From positions 62,001 through 126,000 of the forward strand of contig NW_005179144.1 of assembly GCF_000350225.1 (NCBI RefSeq): a DNA stretch of 64,000 nucleotides, read 5' to 3'. This DNA comes from Chondrus crispus. Lineage: Eukaryota; Rhodophyta; Florideophyceae; Gigartinales; Gigartinaceae. A model generated the notes under the pieces. It ran no database searches. It was not told the origin of the DNA and saw nothing but the letters and a program-made list of their open reading frames with translations. Below, piece after piece: positions 61,094 through 64,000 of the stretch (within the stretch, counting starts at the first letter, position 1; each line of letters opens with the position of its first letter). Both the position numbers and the translations under genes were made by a program.

Positions 61094-61782
61094 GAGCATC
61101 CCCAGCGGCATGAGCAAAGAGTTAAAAGATAAAATTTTAGCTTTTACACCCTGGTGAATCCGCTCCACCGGGGAGTCAAAAGGTAAAATTATTTAGCCCG
61201 GGGGTATTTCCAGGGTGCAAATCGGTCGGTTTTACACCTCGAAAATAGCCCAAGCCAAAAGTCCACGACACAAGTGCGAAGCAGTTATTGGTTTCTGGTC
61301 GCGGGAATCTGCTCGTACAGTACCCTTCCCGTTCTCCTACATGTTTCGCTCGCGTATTGCCGCGCTCCCCTCTCCAACCTGCGCCTCTCCTTCTGCATCG
61401 ATCGCAAGGTACATGCGATCTTGCCCAACCAACACCCTGTTTATGCGCTCCCTTTCGCACACCGCTCTCCCAGGTGCAGAACATGCTCCCACCAACCCAC
61501 CCAATCATTGCCTCTCCCATCTCGAGCCCCGTTCCCATCACAATAATGGCCGGTACAGAGCAGCCGAAATCCAGAGGATTTAACTATTCCTCCAATGAAG
61601 ACTGCTCCATTTGAGTGCGTCTCTGCATTTAGCTCTGGCAACACCGGTGGAGTGTGTTGATGTCGGAGCTAAAATGCCAAATGTGAGCAAATGCACCTGG
61701 GCATGCGCACCAGTATTTGAATGACAAGTGTTGAAAATATTTAGCTCTTTGCTCATTTATTCTCCAACCGATGGGGATGCTC
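61094..61782. mobile_element. PIF/Harbinger-type MITE, 689 bp
   Basis: Left end GAGCATCCCCAGCGG and right end (reverse complement) GAGCATCCCCATCGG form terminal inverted repeats that continue imperfectly through ATGAGCAAAGAG and TAAA for about 50 bp. A TTA duplication flanks it (61091-61093 and 61783-61785). A TTA/TAA target and a GAGCATC-type end are hallmarks of PIF/Harbinger and Tourist-like elements. It has no transposase ORF, so it is non-autonomous. ORFs inside have no motifs. Confidence 0.85.
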
Positions 61783-61849
61783 TTAGAAGCGGCAAAATGT
61801 GAAGCCGAAGAAGGTCGTAAGTGAACCACCGCTGGAAATACAGCAGCCG

Positions 61850-62152
61850 TCAGAGATCTGCTGATTCGTCTGACTCGGGTTGGGGTTGCGATTCGCCCTG
61901 AAGCCATTGTCGAGGCACGTGAAAATGTGCGGCCGGGGCAGACGAGCTGGAGGAAGAAGTGGAGCTGTTACTTCCTTCGCAAGAACAGGAGGCCGAAATG
62001 CTCATGGCGGTGACAGAACTTGTATATGAGCATTCAGTTCCTTGGCGAATAATTTTGGCTAGTTCGGTGGCCTTTTCGGTCGTCAAGACAGCGGCGTTGA
62101 TGGCGGAGAAATTGCACATAATGAGGGCGAAGAAGATAGCGAGGCGGTTCAT
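61850..62152 (-). CDS. small secreted Ser-rich protein, 100 aa
   Basis: The ATG at 62152 begins a good signal peptide (MNRLAIFFALIMCNFSAINA, cleavage after AINA). The frame is open upstream, but those 51 codons precede the TATA-like box CTATTTAAAC (62261-62270, minus strand) only in part and look like leader. The mature part has a short helix (TTEKATELAKIIRQ), three cysteines (ECSY and SCSCEG), a run of serines and an acidic Gln/Pro tail. No family recognised. The MITE at 61094-61782 lies just beyond its stop codon. Confidence 0.55.
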   Translation of the reverse strand: MNRLAIFFALIMCNFSAINAAVLTTEKATELAKIIRQGTECSYTSSVTAMSISASCSCEGSNSSTSSSSSSAPAAHFHVPRQWLQGESQPQPESDESADL

Positions 62153-62260
62153 TTTTGGTGTCTTTGGGTTGGGAGGTTGGAGCGAAGGCAAGAAAGTTGG
62201 GAGAACAGGAGGTGGATGAGGTGCGATAGTGAGTGTGAGAAGGTGCAGGCCAAAGGCCCT

Positions 62261-62270
62261 GTTTAAATAG
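62261..62270 (-). promoter_or_regulatory. TATA-like box for the small secreted protein
   Basis: CTATTTAAAC about 110 bp upstream of the chosen ATG. Confidence 0.45.
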
Positions 62271-62846
62271 AGCTGATAGAGTTGGCGCTTAAGCTCCTTT
62301 GGCAAAGTTCACTGAGAATGTAGCAGGATTTGATTACGCAGGTAAGCAGCTGAGACGAGTTCAGATCCAAGGAGCCACGTTGGAGAATCTCGGTCGCATA
62401 AGGTGATCATTATCGTGCAGGATTACGCTAACATAATTCACACTTAAAAGACCCAACTACAAGAACCCTACAATAACTCTCTCGTTCAAGCGCTGTTTGA
62501 TGAAAGCACCCGCTAGAGCGAGTTTCTGTTGCTAGTCTAGAATCGCATTTCCTCACGTCAAGATGACTTGAAAACAGATTGAATGCGAGAGAAATGCTTT
62601 TGCCCTTGACGTCATCTGCATTGAAGATAGATCCCGATGACACTTGGGGTTACCGCAGTACATCGTGGTTTGGACGAGATTTCCGCAACCGAACTTGTGC
62701 TTTTTACGATTCAGGTTTAAGTACAAAGCAGGTTTCGTTGCTGCCCTAATCAGTATTTTGTGATGCGTGGTGTTTATGTATGAAACAGCCATGAGAGTTG
62801 GTTGGTTCGGTAGTTCGGTTGAGACACCAGGCATAAGAAAGGAGCT

Positions 62847-63565
62847 TCGTATGTCGTATATGCGAGCTTCAGTACTGTTTCTCTAGAGAATTCTCTAGCT
62901 ACCGCTCTCGAGAGGTAGAGAGAAACAGTACACCCGGGGACGGTATTTAGTGTCACTGATACCATTTCCGTTATGGAAATATCGACCCCTAAACATATAT
63001 TAATGTCAGTGATACTATTTCCGTACTTACACTATTTCAGAGAAAACGGTATTACTGTCACTGATATTGTCAAACGTAACAATGAATAGTGTAAGTTCGA
63101 TCCCATTAGAGCCTACAGCATTTCTTTTCGTCCTACCAAAACCTCACATGCCTGCCTCTAATCATAAGTCCTGACGCTGGCCCCCCCTCCTCTTTCCTTA
63201 TCGCAGATGGCTCTTGTTACAACTCTGCATCGCCCAACCTTTTCCTATACACCAGACCAAAGACCGACCAGTTGACCTGTTCTTAGTACAAAACGCTTTT
63301 CAGTAATGAATGCCTGCGTATCTCCACTCCCGCGCACAAATTAGTGCTCCCGAAACGAACCGAACGAATCGCATACCAATACCATCCCTCCGGACCGGCA
63401 GTGAGATGGGTCCGGCTCAAAGGAAGGATTGTTCTATGTCTGGATTGATCCGTCGTCGTCCCGGGCTCTGACATGTATTAGTGTCAGTGACACTATTTAC
63501 GTGGTGACACTAATTTAGCGCTGACACTAAATACCGTCCCCGGTGTACTCGCATGACATACGAAT
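62847..63565. repeat. foldback/MITE-like inverted repeat with a nested hairpin
   Basis: The outer arms TTCGTATGTCGTATATGCGAG (left) and CTCGCATGACATACGAA (right) and the inner arms around CCGGGGACGGTATTTAGTGTCA (left about 62934-62957, right about 63520-63543) are inverted repeats. On the left the arms are split by about 55 bp that itself forms a hairpin with perfect 12-bp arms (62873-62884 and 62919-62930). Between the arms, GTGTCA.TGATAC and TTTCCGT words recur. No coding region. Confidence 0.65.
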
Positions 63566-64000
63566 TTAATTTAAACACAAAAGTGTTGGAATTTCTGATT
63601 AATTTAAGAGGGTTTCTATGATAAATCGCAGCTGTGTTCATGCAATTATCATTCAACCGGAGGTAAATTACCTCATCGTACCCTTCTCACCGGCTCAATT
63701 CGGGTCGGTTTAGAATTTTCAAAACATCGGTCACTTTACCCCAGTACTGGCCAGTTTCCCGGTACCAAAAAATCTTTGGTTGGCGGCTCTCCAGGCTATC
63801 CGGCTCAGTTTAGACCACCTCCCCGCGGCACTTTCACCGCAACTGCGACAGGCCGAGCAACGTTCGCGCCGCGGAGTAGTTCCGATCTCCACCAGAACTC
63901 CCTTTGTTCCCCTGCAACCCAACCGCCGATCGCCTTGCCCACTATTTTAGGGGAATATCATCAAGAGAACCCCCAAAACTACTCTGTAAGTTACGCAAAA
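63566..64000. other. non-coding stretch to window end
   Basis: No gene recognised. Confidence 0.4.

Noticed and set aside
61176-61614. ORFs of about 90-122 codons on both strands
   Set aside because: They lie wholly inside the MITE, overlap each other and have no motifs.
62930-63547. Mariner-type element with TA target duplication
   Set aside because: The inverted repeat continues outward past the TA on both sides, so TA is not the boundary.

Overview
The window looks like nuclear DNA of a eukaryote, rich in mobile elements. Host-type ORFs are long and apparently intronless. One is followed by an AATAAA signal and several have TATA-like boxes. Chromodomain LTR retrotransposons take up about half of the window and are GC-rich; the flanking DNA is AT-richer. 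A compact, intron-poor, retrotransposon-laden genome would fit a red alga, but nothing here proves the taxon and I hold that lightly.

Left part (1-14.6 kb). Minisatellite copies carrying perfect TGATCA-centred palindromes precede two large same-strand genes. The first (2549-5551) encodes a bacterial-type beta-class DNA methyltransferase (DPPF) fused to a C-terminal SET domain. The second (7339-11943) encodes an OrsD-like C2H2 finger, a tyrosine-recombinase-like domain, a RecQ-type helicase and terminal zinc knuckles. Together they look like cargo and mobility genes of an undescribed tyrosine-recombinase element, although I could not find its ends.

Element E1 (14698-29519, minus strand) is a young, complete, 14.8-kb chromovirus-type Ty3/gypsy element. 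It has 593-bp LTRs with one visible difference and an ACGTG target duplication. Gag and Pol are joined by a textbook-like -1 frameshift signal. A stop codon lies just before the chromodomain. A 6.3-kb module carrying a 762-aa antisense ORF sits between the chromodomain and the 3' LTR and is bracketed by direct repeats.

Middle (29.5-38.7 kb). Small repeats, two diverged copies of an unknown minus-strand gene (one broken, one intact), a repeated AT-rich block, and the last nucleotide-binding domain of an ABCB/MDR-type transporter cut off at about 38694.

Retroelement block (38.7-53.9 kb, plus strand). A 5'-truncated element E3 (chromodomain, antisense ORF across an N gap, 701-bp LTR) runs directly into a decayed element E2 (gag and pol with stops and frameshifts, RT box YPND). 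E2's antisense ORF is still open for 767 codons. The LTRs at the two ends of E2 do not match except at their termini.

Right part (53.9-64 kb). Two divergent genes for secreted aerolysin-fold (ETX/MTX2-like) proteins, a small secreted protein, a 689-bp PIF/Harbinger-type MITE with a TTA duplication, and a foldback repeat near the end.
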